From NCBI RefSeq assembly GCF_016107655.1, contig NZ_JABASX010000012.1, positions 1-64,000 on the forward strand: a DNA stretch of 64,000 nt. Direction: 5' to 3'. The notes under the pieces were generated by a model that made no database searches, was not told where the DNA came from, and saw nothing but the letters and a program-made list of their open reading frames with translations. This DNA is from Brevibacterium antiquum. Lineage in GTDB: Bacteria; Actinomycetota; Actinomycetes; Actinomycetales; Brevibacteriaceae. Positions 1-9,764 of this stretch are shown one piece after another (position 1 is the stretch's first letter; each line of letters begins with the position of its first letter). The translations under genes were made by a program, and so were the position numbers.

Positions 1-198
1 TAGGTTCGTGAGTAATGTAGTAATGACCGATCCAGTCACAAAACAGCCCACCTGACCTTGGCAAACGAGTAAAAACCGCTACTACCGGTCCCGTAGCAAC
101 ACGAAGTAACGGTAGTCAGGCCCCGTAGTAACCACCACCAGAGAGGCTGGAGAAGCGCGGCTGCTGAGCCATGGGCGGCGCCCACCTCTGGGGCGAGT
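1..198. other. Left-edge non-coding stretch with short repeats
   Basis: I see no convincing gene here. The word GTAGTAA occurs at 17-23 and 125-131, and ACTACCG at 81-87 is inverted as CGGTAGT at 110-116. These could be binding sites in the promoter of the following gene, or remnants of iteron-like repeats. The repeats are too short and too few to call an origin. Confidence 0.3.
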
Positions 199-1221
199 AT
201 GAACACAACACGCTGTCCTAATCACGCACGATTCCTGACTTATCTGTCGAGCTTTGGCGGCCAGTCGATCATCCGAGTGCTCCAGCCTGCTCGCGTGAGT
301 TTCCGGCAAGGACTTGCCAGCCTCAAGGCAGCACGCTCAGCGGGAGTCCAGTCGGTGCCACGGACATTCGTCGACGGCGACGGCTTGCCTCTGGGGTTGT
401 GGGTTCACGTCGTCCAGACTCGTGTTGCCAAGGGAGCCCTGAGTGACTCCGAGCGCGAGGCATATGTGGCTGCCGCTGGGATCTCCGATCTTCGTGAGCA
501 GCAATTCATCGATGGCCTGATCCATATCAAAGCTCATGCAGGTGCCAAGGCAACTATCGGTGCTCGCCATGTCTGTGACGATGGCTTCCCTCTATCAGGT
601 TTCATCGACGCATTCTCCGACTCACTCAGCGTCGACACCGATCGTCGCAAATCAATCGTCAAAGAAGTTCTTGGCGTGACCAGACTCAGCGAACACCGGT
701 TCTTCCGCGCTGGTGGGGCGGGACTGAAGGCGAATAGCACCGAACAGAGTCCTCCGACTGCCGAGGCGGCCCCCTCTCAGGAGCCGTTCCGCCTCGATGG
801 AATCTCGGACGCCCAGTATTTGAACCTCTACCAGTCGTGGCGAGATCGTCACCCTGATCGAGTCGAGGTACCCATCGACGATAGATTCGTGGGCTTTCGT
901 CTCGGCAAATGGTTTTCCACGCTCACGCCCAAGCGCGGGAACGAACGCGCGAGGCAACTGCGCTCGATGGTCTCAGCCATCGCACCGAGCGTTCGCTTCC
1001 TATCGCGCACGAGCGTCGAAGAGACCCGAGTTCGCCAGACAGTGAAAATGCTACGAGCATTCGCTGTCGCCGGATCACCCAAACCCGAAGTCGTGCGCCA
1101 TATCGTCGCCTCAGCCCTCATGACCACCCCGCTGTCAGCCCAAGACGAGACCGACATCGACCAGGCCGGATACACCCTCCTGGTCAACCATCTGCGTACC
1201 CAAGGAGCCTTCGCCGCATGA
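199..1221 (+). CDS. Protein with three helicase-associated (HA) domain repeats
   Basis: The 340-residue product reads as three copies of the roughly 65-residue helicase-associated fold (PF03457-like) and has no helicase core. The first copy, about residues 28-95, is clearest: VPRTFVDGDGLPLGLWV followed by GALSDSEREAYVAAAGI. The second (about 105-165) is degenerate, with DDGFPLSGF. The third (about 205-265) contains VGFRLGKWFSTLTPKRGN. In large actinobacterial helicases this domain is an accessory, presumably nucleic-acid-binding, module, so a DNA-binding role is inferred. The start is the first ATG of the frame and has only a weak ribosome site, so the N-terminus could be shorter. The stop overlaps the next start (ATGA), which suggests translational coupling and places it at the head of the helicase block. 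Confidence 0.6.
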   Translation: MNTTRCPNHARFLTYLSSFGGQSIIRVLQPARVSFRQGLASLKAARSAGVQSVPRTFVDGDGLPLGLWVHVVQTRVAKGALSDSEREAYVAAAGISDLREQQFIDGLIHIKAHAGAKATIGARHVCDDGFPLSGFIDAFSDSLSVDTDRRKSIVKEVLGVTRLSEHRFFRAGGAGLKANSTEQSPPTAEAAPSQEPFRLDGISDAQYLNLYQSWRDRHPDRVEVPIDDRFVGFRLGKWFSTLTPKRGNERARQLRSMVSAIAPSVRFLSRTSVEETRVRQTVKMLRAFAVAGSPKPEVVRHIVASALMTTPLSAQDETDIDQAGYTLLVNHLRTQGAFAA

Positions 1222-1610
1222 AAACGTTCATCACCCGAATCGCGACATCCGTCGCCAAGACATTCACTGTGGCCATGGGCTCACCGTTACTGAGATGGAC
1301 AGTATTTGGAGTCGTCGCGTGCCTCCACGTCCTCTCCGCGTCGATGGTTCCCACCACCCCTTACGACATCAGTCTCGCCGTGGCCCTGGTCGTCCCCGGC
1401 ATCCTCGCCATGTGGATCTTCGCTGACTTCGCCCACTGGTATCGGTGGGTGGTCATTGCCCTGATCATCATGTGGATCCATCCGGCAGTATCGATGCTCG
1501 CCCTCATCATCGCCGATGTCTGGGCCATGAACCGCCACTACCGTGATGGCTCGCGCTATGACACGACAGATCCGGGAGCCACTACGACAGCCCACCACAA
1601 GAGGAAGTAG
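1218..1610 (+). CDS. Small multi-pass membrane protein
   Basis: The 130-residue product has three hydrophobic segments, at about residues 27-45, 50-68 and 72-95, after a short basic N-terminus. The C-terminus is polar and basic and ends HHKRK. The frame is open further upstream, but ATG 1218 overlaps the preceding stop in an ATGA arrangement, so that start is preferred. No family was recognised. Its coupling to the HA-repeat gene and closeness to three ATP-dependent helicases suggest a membrane anchor for that DNA-processing block, but this is inference from position only. Confidence 0.6.
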   Translation: MKTFITRIATSVAKTFTVAMGSPLLRWTVFGVVACLHVLSASMVPTTPYDISLAVALVVPGILAMWIFADFAHWYRWVVIALIIMWIHPAVSMLALIIADVWAMNRHYRDGSRYDTTDPGATTTAHHKRK

Positions 1611-1644
1611 ACGCCACAGACACATGCGAGAGAGGAAACACCCC

Positions 1645-2808
1645 ATGGGAGCCGTAATGACAGCCGAGACATTCGATGCCAAGCAGCGTAAGCAGTCCAC
1701 AAAAGACCTCAACGATCCTTCGGCGATCGGACTGCCGGTGCGTCGTGATTGTGTGCCGGGCCTGCGCAGGGAGAAGATGTTCATCGCGTTCCCTTCGGCG
1801 ACCGGGCGGTCGGTGAGAATGTCCTCGGCTCCCGACGAACGACCTAGAACCGTCACCAGCACAGTCATCGCCTCAACCCTGTCGACTGACTTCATCCACG
1901 AAGAAGTCACCGATGCGGATCGAAAGAACCCGTACCCGCCTGCCGATCAGTCCATCGTGTGCCTGGACCGTCGAGTCTTCAATGCGATCAAGTCCAGCGT
2001 GGCCGAATCTGAGAAATTGCCAGGCGGGACGAAGCGACAGTTTGAGATGTTGGCGGCCTACAAGTTTTCCTCGCGCATCTGCGTCCTGACCGATCTGCTC
2101 TACGAACGATTCTGGACTCCCGAAGATGCCCCAGTCGAGTCCATCGACTTCTGGTGTGAGGCCTTCGACGTCGAGAACTCGAAGGCTGGGTGGTTCGAAC
2201 TCATGGAACTAGCCATCTCACCCATCGAAGCACGTGCAGGTTACTTGAAGAAGTTCTACCAGGACCGTCTCAAAGCCGAAGCCTACTTGCTCGGCTCGGC
2301 GTGGTTCCGATCGAATGTCGGCTGCTACCGCCAGCTGAACTTCCTCGGAGGCCTCGACAACGTTCTGACCCACCTTGACCCGATCCTGCGTGAGCGCTCA
2401 GTTCTGACCGGTGCCACGACCCGCATTGAGGCAGGTCCGGATCAGCAGAGCTTCATCGTCGAGGGTCCGTTGAAGACCAAAGTCGACCGGTCGCTGCTCA
2501 TCGTCGCTGACGAGAACATGGGGGAGAAAATGAACCGCGCCAAGGTTCGTGAGATCTGGCTCGATGCCGACCGCAAGTCACGGATGCGTCTCGAAGATGA
2601 AATCGTCCAGAAGGTTCTCTCCACCCCTGCCATGCGCCTGAGCCAGATCGGCGGATATGCGGTTGAGGCCCCGGTCTTCATCGGCAAAGCCTCGGCTACC
2701 CGATGGGCACGTCCCGGCAATATCAAGAACTCAGACGGTGAACCAGTGTCCAAGATCAGTCGCAAGGTGCCCATCCACATCGAACTCGCCGCTGCGATCG
2801 ATCACTGA
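1645..2808 (+). CDS. Hypothetical protein of the helicase block
   Basis: The 387-residue soluble protein belongs to no family I recognise. It is acidic and basic throughout, with no signal peptide or membrane segment. ATG 1645 is chosen because AGAGAGGAAA lies at the right distance upstream. An in-frame ATG at 1657 is a close alternative, and the frame extends to 1543 without better support. The central part is rich in aromatic residues and resembles a helical domain. The C-terminal third contains a strand-rich stretch ending in a basic segment (KISRKVPIHIEL). Its position between the HA-repeat protein and the DinG-type helicase suggests that it acts with them. Confidence 0.55.
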   Translation: MGAVMTAETFDAKQRKQSTKDLNDPSAIGLPVRRDCVPGLRREKMFIAFPSATGRSVRMSSAPDERPRTVTSTVIASTLSTDFIHEEVTDADRKNPYPPADQSIVCLDRRVFNAIKSSVAESEKLPGGTKRQFEMLAAYKFSSRICVLTDLLYERFWTPEDAPVESIDFWCEAFDVENSKAGWFELMELAISPIEARAGYLKKFYQDRLKAEAYLLGSAWFRSNVGCYRQLNFLGGLDNVLTHLDPILRERSVLTGATTRIEAGPDQQSFIVEGPLKTKVDRSLLIVADENMGEKMNRAKVREIWLDADRKSRMRLEDEIVQKVLSTPAMRLSQIGGYAVEAPVFIGKASATRWARPGNIKNSDGEPVSKISRKVPIHIELAAAIDH

Positions 2809-2904
2809 GGGCATATGCGCTGGTGGGCTATGAGCCACTCCCACCGGCGCACTCAGTAAGAAGTAGACCAATAAATCCAAACGAAGCAAGGACGGAGGCT
2901 GCGC

Positions 2905-5379
2905 GTGGCCACAACGACTGCGACCGAGAAGCCGAGCCAAAGCCACCAAGTGAACTCCACTGTGGACACTGTTGTCGGCACCGGATCGATCGACTCGTCG
3001 AGTGACCTCCTCGCTGCCGCCGTCTCTCACAAGCTCGGGGCCAAAGGGAGCCCGAGGCGCGGCCAGCAGGATCTTTGCGATGATGTGGCCGACGTAATGT
3101 CGACCTCGATCACCAATCGCTCTACCGCTGTAACAGGGACTGCGCCACAGCCCGCACTCCTGGGGCGAGCCAAAACCGGCACGGGCAAGTCCCTGGGCTA
3201 CTTGGCGCCAGCAATGTTCCATGCCGCCAAGTACGGCCACCGCACGGTTGTGTCGACGAAGGACCTCGCCCTACAGCGTCAGATCGTTGACCAAGACGCG
3301 CCACATATCAACGCCGCCCTCGACCAGGGCGGCTATGACACGACCGATGTCACCGTACTCAAGGGCTTCAGCAACTATGTGTGCCCTCGCTCGCTCATGC
3401 TCTCAGTCACCGATGCCATCGACACCGCGGCGTCGACCAAACATTCCACCGTCGTCGACGGCATCGAACGCCTGACAGCACCACTGACCAACGACGAAGA
3501 GGCCGAGAGCTCAGACGGATTCGCCGCATTCGTCAAAGGCCGCATGGCCAAGTTCGTCACCGAATCCCACGGGCTGCTCGACCCACCCACACGTGAGTTC
3601 TACACATGGGCGACGACGACAGGCATGGACACGAGCGGACCCAACGTCCACGACCTCTCCGACTACCCACACGCCCTGCCGACACCGGTGAAGCTCTCAG
3701 CCACCCAGCAGCGTACGGATTGCCCGGCCACCTGCCCACTGGCCGCGATCTGCCCACCCAACATCTCACGGCAAAGAGCCGCCGACGCCGACGTGATCGT
3801 CACCAACCACACGTTCCTGGCGATCCAGGCCGCAGTGGACGCACCCGTGATTGTGTCGAACAAGACCATCGGCCCAATCGACCATCTCATCATCGACGAA
3901 GCCCACGAACTTCCGGCTATCACCCGTAAGCAAGCCTCCGGGGCAGTGTCCTCACAGATCATCGGCAAGCTTGCCAGCACCGTGAGCAAGCTCCTCGACG
4001 ATGACGAGGCCGCCGACAAAGCCGTCCACGCCTCATCAACCGTCCGTGACCTCATGCGCACACACCTGGGCGAGATGATGGGCGATTCCACCGGCGAGAT
4101 GACCATTGACGAAGACACCGACCCAACCGAAGGGTTCCGCGCATCATTCGACGCCTGGGTAACGACGACAAAGAACGCGCTCCTGGCAGAGAAGAACGGT
4201 CTGGGAAAGTCAGAGACCATGTCCCCCGTCCAGCTGCGTCGCTCTGATCGATTGGCTTCTGCGATTCGTCAACTGGCCGAGCTCCGAAGTGTGCTCATCC
4301 AGGCAGGTGAACATCGTCCTGGCCGCGCGCGGTGGATCGCCAAAAACGACTCGGGCCTGAGTCTGAATACCTCAGCAGTCGGTGTGGCCAAGATCCTGGG
4401 CGAACGAGTCTTCACCGGGTACGAACCCGCCGACCCAGCAGAACTGGCAGCACAGGCGGCAGAAGACGCCCAGCGCGGTGACATTGAAGACGATGACGAC
4501 CAGATCGCCCGAGACGTGCCCTTCTGGCGACAAGGCAATTCTTACCCGCTCTCGGTCACCTGCGTCTCAGCCACACTGCCAGGCACGTTTCCCAGAGATA
4601 TCGGTCTCGATACCGATGTCATCGATTATGCCTCGGTCTTCGATGACGCCTACGCCGCTTCCGCGTTCTTCTCTCCACGAGTCTCAACCGACGATGGGGG
4701 AGTCGACCCAGACCAGCTCTGCCGCGGATTCGGCAGGCGCAAGAAGCTCGACTACGCCAAGCACCGAACCTGGTCTATCGAGACGATGACTGAGCTCATT
4801 CGCTCCAATGGTGGCTCTGCCCTCGTCCTAGCGACCTCCGCTGAGGGCGGCAAGGCGTATGCTCACGCGCTGCGGTCAGCCCTCGACGTGCCGGTCTATG
4901 ATCAGTGGTCCTCGGCCGGGGCCAGCGTACTCAGGCACAACTTCACCTCGAATGAGTCATCAGTCCTCGTTGCTACTCGTGGCATGATGACCGGCCTCGA
5001 CGTGCCTGGTGACGCTCTGAGTCTGGTCATCATCGACCGCATCCCTCGGGCCCCGATGAACGCTGTCGACAATGCCAGAGCCGATCTCATCTCCTCCGAC
5101 GGGGTTTCCGGCTTTCTCGAACAAGACGACGTCTACGGCTCCGATGCCGCAGTCCTCCTCGAACAGGCCGCTGGAAGGCTGATTCGCTCGATCTCCGACA
5201 CAGGTATGGTCGCTCTCCTCGATCCTCGAATCTCTCCGAAGTCGGACCTGACGAACAAGCGCAACCCGTCGTACCGCTACTACAAACAGATCATCAAACC
5301 CTTCGGCACGAAACTCTCATCGACCGATGATGCTGTGTCGTGGTTGGCCGACCAGTTCGCCCAGCGGAGCCGGTCATGA
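2905..5379 (+). CDS. DinG/XPD-type superfamily 2 DNA helicase with probable 4Fe-4S cluster
   Basis: The 824-residue protein carries an ATP-binding loop AKTGTGKS near residue 88, a DEAH box (LIIDEAHEL) near 328 and a C-terminal motif VI, EQAAGRLIRS, near 752. Four cysteines lie between motif Ia and the DEAH box, in YVCPRSL near 158 and DCPATCPLAAICPPN near 273-285. This is the arrangement that holds the iron-sulfur cluster in XPD/DinG helicases, so 5'-3' unwinding of DNA or R-loops is likely by family. The start is GTG 2905, preceded by GGAGG at 2894. The stop overlaps the next start (ATGA), coupling it to the SNF2-type ATPase. It is longer than E. coli DinG because of insertions in the middle, and is best called DinG-like. 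Confidence 0.8.
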   Translation: MATTTATEKPSQSHQVNSTVDTVVGTGSIDSSSDLLAAAVSHKLGAKGSPRRGQQDLCDDVADVMSTSITNRSTAVTGTAPQPALLGRAKTGTGKSLGYLAPAMFHAAKYGHRTVVSTKDLALQRQIVDQDAPHINAALDQGGYDTTDVTVLKGFSNYVCPRSLMLSVTDAIDTAASTKHSTVVDGIERLTAPLTNDEEAESSDGFAAFVKGRMAKFVTESHGLLDPPTREFYTWATTTGMDTSGPNVHDLSDYPHALPTPVKLSATQQRTDCPATCPLAAICPPNISRQRAADADVIVTNHTFLAIQAAVDAPVIVSNKTIGPIDHLIIDEAHELPAITRKQASGAVSSQIIGKLASTVSKLLDDDEAADKAVHASSTVRDLMRTHLGEMMGDSTGEMTIDEDTDPTEGFRASFDAWVTTTKNALLAEKNGLGKSETMSPVQLRRSDRLASAIRQLAELRSVLIQAGEHRPGRARWIAKNDSGLSLNTSAVGVAKILGERVFTGYEPADPAELAAQAAEDAQRGDIEDDDDQIARDVPFWRQGNSYPLSVTCVSATLPGTFPRDIGLDTDVIDYASVFDDAYAASAFFSPRVSTDDGGVDPDQLCRGFGRRKKLDYAKHRTWSIETMTELIRSNGGSALVLATSAEGGKAYAHALRSALDVPVYDQWSSAGASVLRHNFTSNESSVLVATRGMMTGLDVPGDALSLVIIDRIPRAPMNAVDNARADLISSDGVSGFLEQDDVYGSDAAVLLEQAAGRLIRSISDTGMVALLDPRISPKSDLTNKRNPSYRYYKQIIKPFGTKLSSTDDAVSWLADQFAQRSRS

Positions 5380-7619
5380 AGCCGCGACTGAGAATCGAGG
5401 GCACCCTGCGACAGCCCGAACTTCACGCGGCCTTCGACCGAGACGTCGACCACGCGAGGAATCCGGGCCACTCTCTGCTGGATTTCATCAGGTCGATGCC
5501 TTCACGTCGGTGGTCTCCAGAAGACGGCGAATGGATCGTCACCGGCACCGGGATCAACCCACAGAAACGCTTCACCCGCGCCGGGTTCACCATCGACCTC
5601 GGCGATGACGAGTTCGCAGACATCATCGACCTCGATGATCTGGTCGAACCGGTGAGCAAGTTGGCCAAGAATGAGCGCGAAGTCTTCATTCGACCACGAC
5701 TTCTCGGCTACGAGCCCACCCTGGCTTTACTCGGGCTCTCGGCGTCCTGGGACCGACAGAGGCAGCGCTTCACTATCCCCGTGGCAGACATTCTGCGCGC
5801 AGGGGAGCCCGTCGAAGGAATCGACTTCGACGACGAGACCATCGAGGCCGCCCGAGAGGCTAAAGGCCGTGTGCGAGTCGAAGAGGCCGTGGCCGGTTCG
5901 GTGACTGTCCTGGCGTCCGCCAAAGACTCAGCAGAAGCCGGCGAACACATGAATGAACTCATCGCTCACGTCGGTGATGTACCTGAATGGTTCGGACTCG
6001 ACCTCTTCGCTTATCAGCGCCTCGGTGCCCTGGCGGCCGCATCTGGGCAAGGATATATCGCGGATGAACCCGGATTGGGTAAGACCAGGTCTGCGCTGGC
6101 CGCAGCTGCCATCATCAAGCCGTCTCGAGTCGTTGTCGTGGGCCCTCCCGTATCCCTGACCAATTGGGAACGCGAGACTACGTTCTCAGGTCTGGCCCAT
6201 GCTTGTGCCGGCGCCATCGACAGGGAGGTCACAGTGATCGAACCCGGTCGGGCTAAGGCCGACGGTGGATTTACTGCCGCCCGGTTCCCAATCCATGGTG
6301 ACGACGGTGAGCTCGACAGTTTGCCGATCAACAAAATCGTGTCCAGCCGCAAGGTCAAAGACTTCCCCGAAGCGGGAATCGTCATCGTCTCAGACGACAT
6401 GCTCCGCTCACGCCCGCAAGTGCTATCCGATTTGCAGAAGTGGTCGCCTGAAGTGCTCATCGTCGATGAGATCCACAGGCAGAAGACGTGGGGGGCAGGG
6501 AAGTCGACGGCGGTGCGCAGACTCTCCTATGCCACCCAGAAGCTCACGATCGGCCTCTCCGGCACCCCGCTCGATGGATCCCCAGACCAGTTGGCCAACC
6601 AGCTTGAGATCACGGGCCACCTGACTCCGGTCTTCGGTGGCAAAGATGCCTTCCTCAACGAATACTGCTCCCGCAACCGGTTCAATGCGTTCATGCCTGT
6701 GAAGAAGAAGCTTCCGCAGCTTGGCCGTATCCTCGATGCGCACGTGTGGGTTCGGCGAACCAAAGGCGATGTGCTTCCGTTCTTGCCCAAGAAGACTCGC
6801 CGCGTCGAGTGGGTAGATGTGCCCATGCGTGACTACCGACAGGCCCACCGTGAGCTGCTGATGAAGATCGGCGAGGTCGCTGCCGAGTTCCACGAGACCA
6901 AAGGTCGGTGGCCCAGCGTCGAAGCTCTTATGGCTGAATTGCCTGACCCCATCAGCCTTTCATCGCCTCTGCGTCGAGCGGCAGGGATGGCCAAGGTCGA
7001 CATCGTTTCCGAGGCCATCACCGAACATTTGGAATCGACTTCCGACGCCGCCGACGCCGCATACGACCGGCCACTCATCACCTGGGTTCATCACAAAGAT
7101 GTCGCCGAGGCCATCTTGGACAAGCTGGCAGCCGAGAAGGTTGCAGACGTCCGCCTCATCAGTGGAAAGACAGGACACGACGAACGCGACGACATCATTG
7201 ACTCCTTCCAGGCTGGGGGAGTCGGAGTGCTCATTGCCTCGATCACCGCGGCCAACACCGCCATCACACTGACCCGGTCGTCGGACATGATTTTTGCTGA
7301 AACCGACTGGCGGCCGCCGCAGATCTCGCAGGCCGAGGATCGCTCGGCTCGTATCGGTCAGACCCGTCCCGTCATCGTCACCGCATATGCAGCCGTCGAC
7401 ACCCTCGACGAACGACTTCACGCCTCTCTGGAGACGAAGGGCTCGATACTCGAGGACGTGGTGGTCGGAGGCGACAACATGGTCACCACCGGCACTCAAG
7501 GTGTCGCCATGTCGCTGACGGACATCATCGTCGATGTCGTTGGCCAAGCGATCATCGGGGAGAAGAAGGGCAAGCTCGCCCAATGGCGGGCCGAACGCGC
7601 GACTGAGCTAGCTAGTTGA
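5376..7619 (+). CDS. SNF2-family DEAD/DEAH ATPase (RapA/SMARCAL1-like)
   Basis: The 747-residue protein has an N-terminal region of about 200 residues without a recognised fold, then an SNF2 ATPase core. Visible motifs are DEPGLGKTRSA near residue 229, LIVDEIH near 362, LSGTPLDGSPDQLANQL, and the C-terminal motifs LIASITAANTAITL and QAEDRSARIGQ. This layout matches SNF2 enzymes that translocate on double-stranded DNA and remodel bound proteins or anneal strands. The target is unknown. The frame is open from 5340, but ATG 5376 overlaps the stop of the upstream helicase and is the natural start. It is part of one run of overlapping genes with its neighbours on both sides. Confidence 0.8.
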   Translation: MKPRLRIEGTLRQPELHAAFDRDVDHARNPGHSLLDFIRSMPSRRWSPEDGEWIVTGTGINPQKRFTRAGFTIDLGDDEFADIIDLDDLVEPVSKLAKNEREVFIRPRLLGYEPTLALLGLSASWDRQRQRFTIPVADILRAGEPVEGIDFDDETIEAAREAKGRVRVEEAVAGSVTVLASAKDSAEAGEHMNELIAHVGDVPEWFGLDLFAYQRLGALAAASGQGYIADEPGLGKTRSALAAAAIIKPSRVVVVGPPVSLTNWERETTFSGLAHACAGAIDREVTVIEPGRAKADGGFTAARFPIHGDDGELDSLPINKIVSSRKVKDFPEAGIVIVSDDMLRSRPQVLSDLQKWSPEVLIVDEIHRQKTWGAGKSTAVRRLSYATQKLTIGLSGTPLDGSPDQLANQLEITGHLTPVFGGKDAFLNEYCSRNRFNAFMPVKKKLPQLGRILDAHVWVRRTKGDVLPFLPKKTRRVEWVDVPMRDYRQAHRELLMKIGEVAAEFHETKGRWPSVEALMAELPDPISLSSPLRRAAGMAKVDIVSEAITEHLESTSDAADAAYDRPLITWVHHKDVAEAILDKLAAEKVADVRLISGKTGHDERDDIIDSFQAGGVGVLIASITAANTAITLTRSSDMIFAETDWRPPQISQAEDRSARIGQTRPVIVTAYAAVDTLDERLHASLETKGSILEDVVVGGDNMVTTGTQGVAMSLTDIIVDVVGQAIIGEKKGKLAQWRAERATELAS

Positions 7620-7633
7620 GGCATAGAAGGGAT

Positions 7634-8179
7634 ATGGACTTCCTGAAATCGGCTCAGTACATTGCCACGGCAGATGAGGGCCCCGAGGTCATCCGCATCG
7701 CCGGAGTCGTGCTGACTCTGCTGTCCCGGACAAAGGCCAAGTCGTTGCCTGACCTCAATCGGTCACTTGAGCGCGGGGATAGTAATGCAGTTCAGGGTAT
7801 CCGTAAAACACTGCTCACAGATTGGCAGATGGAAGCCATGGCCAAGCACTCGGCCGTGCTCGCACCGCTCACGGCAGCCCCGCTGGTCCACCTCATCTAC
7901 TGCTCGTCGTGTGGAGAACACTGCTATTCGGCCAACGACTATGGGTCCAGGTGCCGCATGAGCTTGGACTGTGGCGAGAAGACGATCCACAAATCGAAGA
8001 AGGCTACTCTCGTGCCGAAGGGTCAGACGCCGGCCCCCGCCGATCCGAGCGAGGACGATCCGACTGAGATGACACCGGTGAGCACGCCAGGGCAGGACGT
8101 GGATACCGAGGTGTGGACCAGTGCAAAGACAGGTGAAGACGACGAGATTTGGGCGATGGACGCCGATGTTGAAGAATGA
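7634..8179 (+). CDS. Hypothetical zinc-ribbon protein
   Basis: The 181-residue protein has a four-cysteine knuckle in its middle, YCSSCGEHCYSA followed by SRCRMSLDCGEK, which is likely to bind one zinc ion. The N-terminal 80 residues are probably helical and the C-terminal 60 are very acidic and low in complexity. ATG 7634 has GAAGGG just upstream. An in-frame TTG at 7616 overlaps the preceding gene and is less likely. It closes the plus-strand helicase block. A nucleic-acid- or protein-binding adaptor role is a guess from the zinc knuckle. Confidence 0.6.
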   Translation: MDFLKSAQYIATADEGPEVIRIAGVVLTLLSRTKAKSLPDLNRSLERGDSNAVQGIRKTLLTDWQMEAMAKHSAVLAPLTAAPLVHLIYCSSCGEHCYSANDYGSRCRMSLDCGEKTIHKSKKATLVPKGQTPAPADPSEDDPTEMTPVSTPGQDVDTEVWTSAKTGEDDEIWAMDADVEE

Positions 8180-8335
8180 TGGACTACCAGCCTGAGACGG
8201 TGGGGTGAGCAGTGAGCGCCAGACACTCAAATATTGGATAGTCAACGATCTAATCGGTCAGATAACGAACTAGTTGACCCCATTGATTCGAATGCATGGA
8301 GATGTTCATTTCGCCGCATCAAGCTGGTGACAACG

Positions 8336-8371
8336 AAAAGGCCGACCGGCAAATATGCTGGTCGGCCTTTT
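8336..8371. terminator. Bidirectional hairpin terminator
   Basis: A perfect 12-bp stem AAAAGGCCGACC / GGTCGGCCTTTT encloses a 12-nt loop. It has A residues on one side and T residues on the other, so it can terminate both the plus-strand helicase block and the convergent gene that ends at 8388. Confidence 0.85.
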
Positions 8372-8387
8372 CTACTGCTCATTGGGT

Positions 8388-9764
8388 TCAGGCATTGATG
8401 AGCATCCGTCGCACTTTCCGATGAGCTTCGCGCTCGGACCCGGAGACATCGGCGGATGCAATCGACAGCTTCCAATCCTCACATGTGATGAACGACAGAT
8501 GCGCGGTGTGGCGGGAGAGCATCACACACAGGCGACCCGGTGAAGAATGGTGGTTGGTGACTGCCTTGACACCGGCAAACGGATCAAGAGCGACCACGGC
8601 AAGCCATTGGCCGCCTTGGAGGCTGTCAGCAGTACCAACAGTGATCGAGGCGCTGTCGTAGGGGTCGAGCAACCCGGCCAACCGAGACTCGATATAGGAC
8701 CGCTGTGCATTATGGGCGACCACTACGGCCATGTGGCGACCGGCGAGATACATGTCTTCGACGTTTCCTTCTTCGTCGACTTGAACGTACTTCCTTCTCA
8801 AAAGCTCGACGACCTTGTCGCAGACTTCATCGAGGAGGTCTGGATCGTGGGCGACCGGCGCGGTGGCGACAACGGAAGTCTCTACCTCGGCGTGGCCCTC
8901 GACGTACTTCTCTGACCGCCTGGAATCGAATGGGAAGTCGTAGAAGTGCTGGATGATGTCAGTCGTGGTCTGGCCAAGTCGGTAGGTGTGGTCCAACGAC
9001 AGAACGACTGCCTCAAGGTCACGCTCAAAGGCGATTGGTGCCGGAATGTGCGGGGGAGTGTGAGCACGGTCAAAGACTTTGGTATCGACAGTGACGACTG
9101 GACCGATCTGGCCTGGGTCGCCGACGAAGAGTACCTGGTCTGCCTTGTCGATTGCGGCAATGGTGTCTGAGAACGAGGACTGGTAGGCCTCGTCGACGAT
9201 ATAGAGTCCACCGTCGCCCTTTTCCGTGTTCTTCCGGCTCATTCCGGCCGATGCGATGGTCTGCACGGCAATTGCGCCGGTGCCCAGTGCACTGCCGAAT
9301 CCGACGCGCTCAGACCAGGCCTCTGGCATGATTTTCGACGATGCGGCGACCACGGCATCGGAGCCGAACGCCTCGGCGATACGAGTGATGAGTGCCTGAC
9401 CGGAGCCATTGGTTGGAGTCACCACTGTCACTGGCAGGGTCGGCAGCTCGGAGTGGAGGTAATAGGCCAGCCTGGCGACAAGAGTGGACTTGCCAGCACC
9501 GGGAGGTGACTTGATGATAGTGGTGCGGGTGCCCTTCCAAACGTTGTAGAGGGCGTGGGCAAAGACTGAGCCGGGTTCAATAGGCATAGGCCCGATCAGC
9601 GGCTTCTTGGTGGATTTCTTCTGCTGGTTAGGCTGATCGTCGGTTGTCGATTCCTTGACCGCAACCGAGGGTGTCAAGCCGATGTCTTTGAGTGATAATC
9701 CCGTCATACTCACCACTGTCGTGGGACGAGACAGTGGCTCGACGGTCACAACGGGGCCCTCCAA
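8388..9764 (-). CDS. SF1-type (UvrD/RecD-like) helicase or AAA ATPase
   Basis: The 458-residue product has the P-loop SPPGAGKST near residue 87, a Walker B-like segment LYIVDEAYQ, the motif III-like GDPGQIGPVV and a C-terminal PGRLCVMLSRHTAHL, which resembles motif VI of UvrD/RecD-type helicases. An SF1 helicase or translocase role follows from that order. The start is unsure. TTG 9764 is the first codon of the frame, but GTG 9749 sits 7 nt behind GGAGGG and may be the true one. It faces the plus-strand helicase genes across a shared terminator, so it forms a separate transcript in the same functional block. Confidence 0.7.
   Translation of the reverse strand: MEGPVVTVEPLSRPTTVVSMTGLSLKDIGLTPSVAVKESTTDDQPNQQKKSTKKPLIGPMPIEPGSVFAHALYNVWKGTRTTIIKSPPGAGKSTLVARLAYYLHSELPTLPVTVVTPTNGSGQALITRIAEAFGSDAVVAASSKIMPEAWSERVGFGSALGTGAIAVQTIASAGMSRKNTEKGDGGLYIVDEAYQSSFSDTIAAIDKADQVLFVGDPGQIGPVVTVDTKVFDRAHTPPHIPAPIAFERDLEAVVLSLDHTYRLGQTTTDIIQHFYDFPFDSRRSEKYVEGHAEVETSVVATAPVAHDPDLLDEVCDKVVELLRRKYVQVDEEGNVEDMYLAGRHMAVVVAHNAQRSYIESRLAGLLDPYDSASITVGTADSLQGGQWLAVVALDPFAGVKAVTNHHSSPGRLCVMLSRHTAHLSFITCEDWKLSIASADVSGSEREAHRKVRRMLINA

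Noticed and set aside
909..1217. N-terminal extension of the small membrane protein
   Set aside because: That part overlaps the HA-repeat gene in another frame. The ATGA overlap at 1218 gives the natural start.
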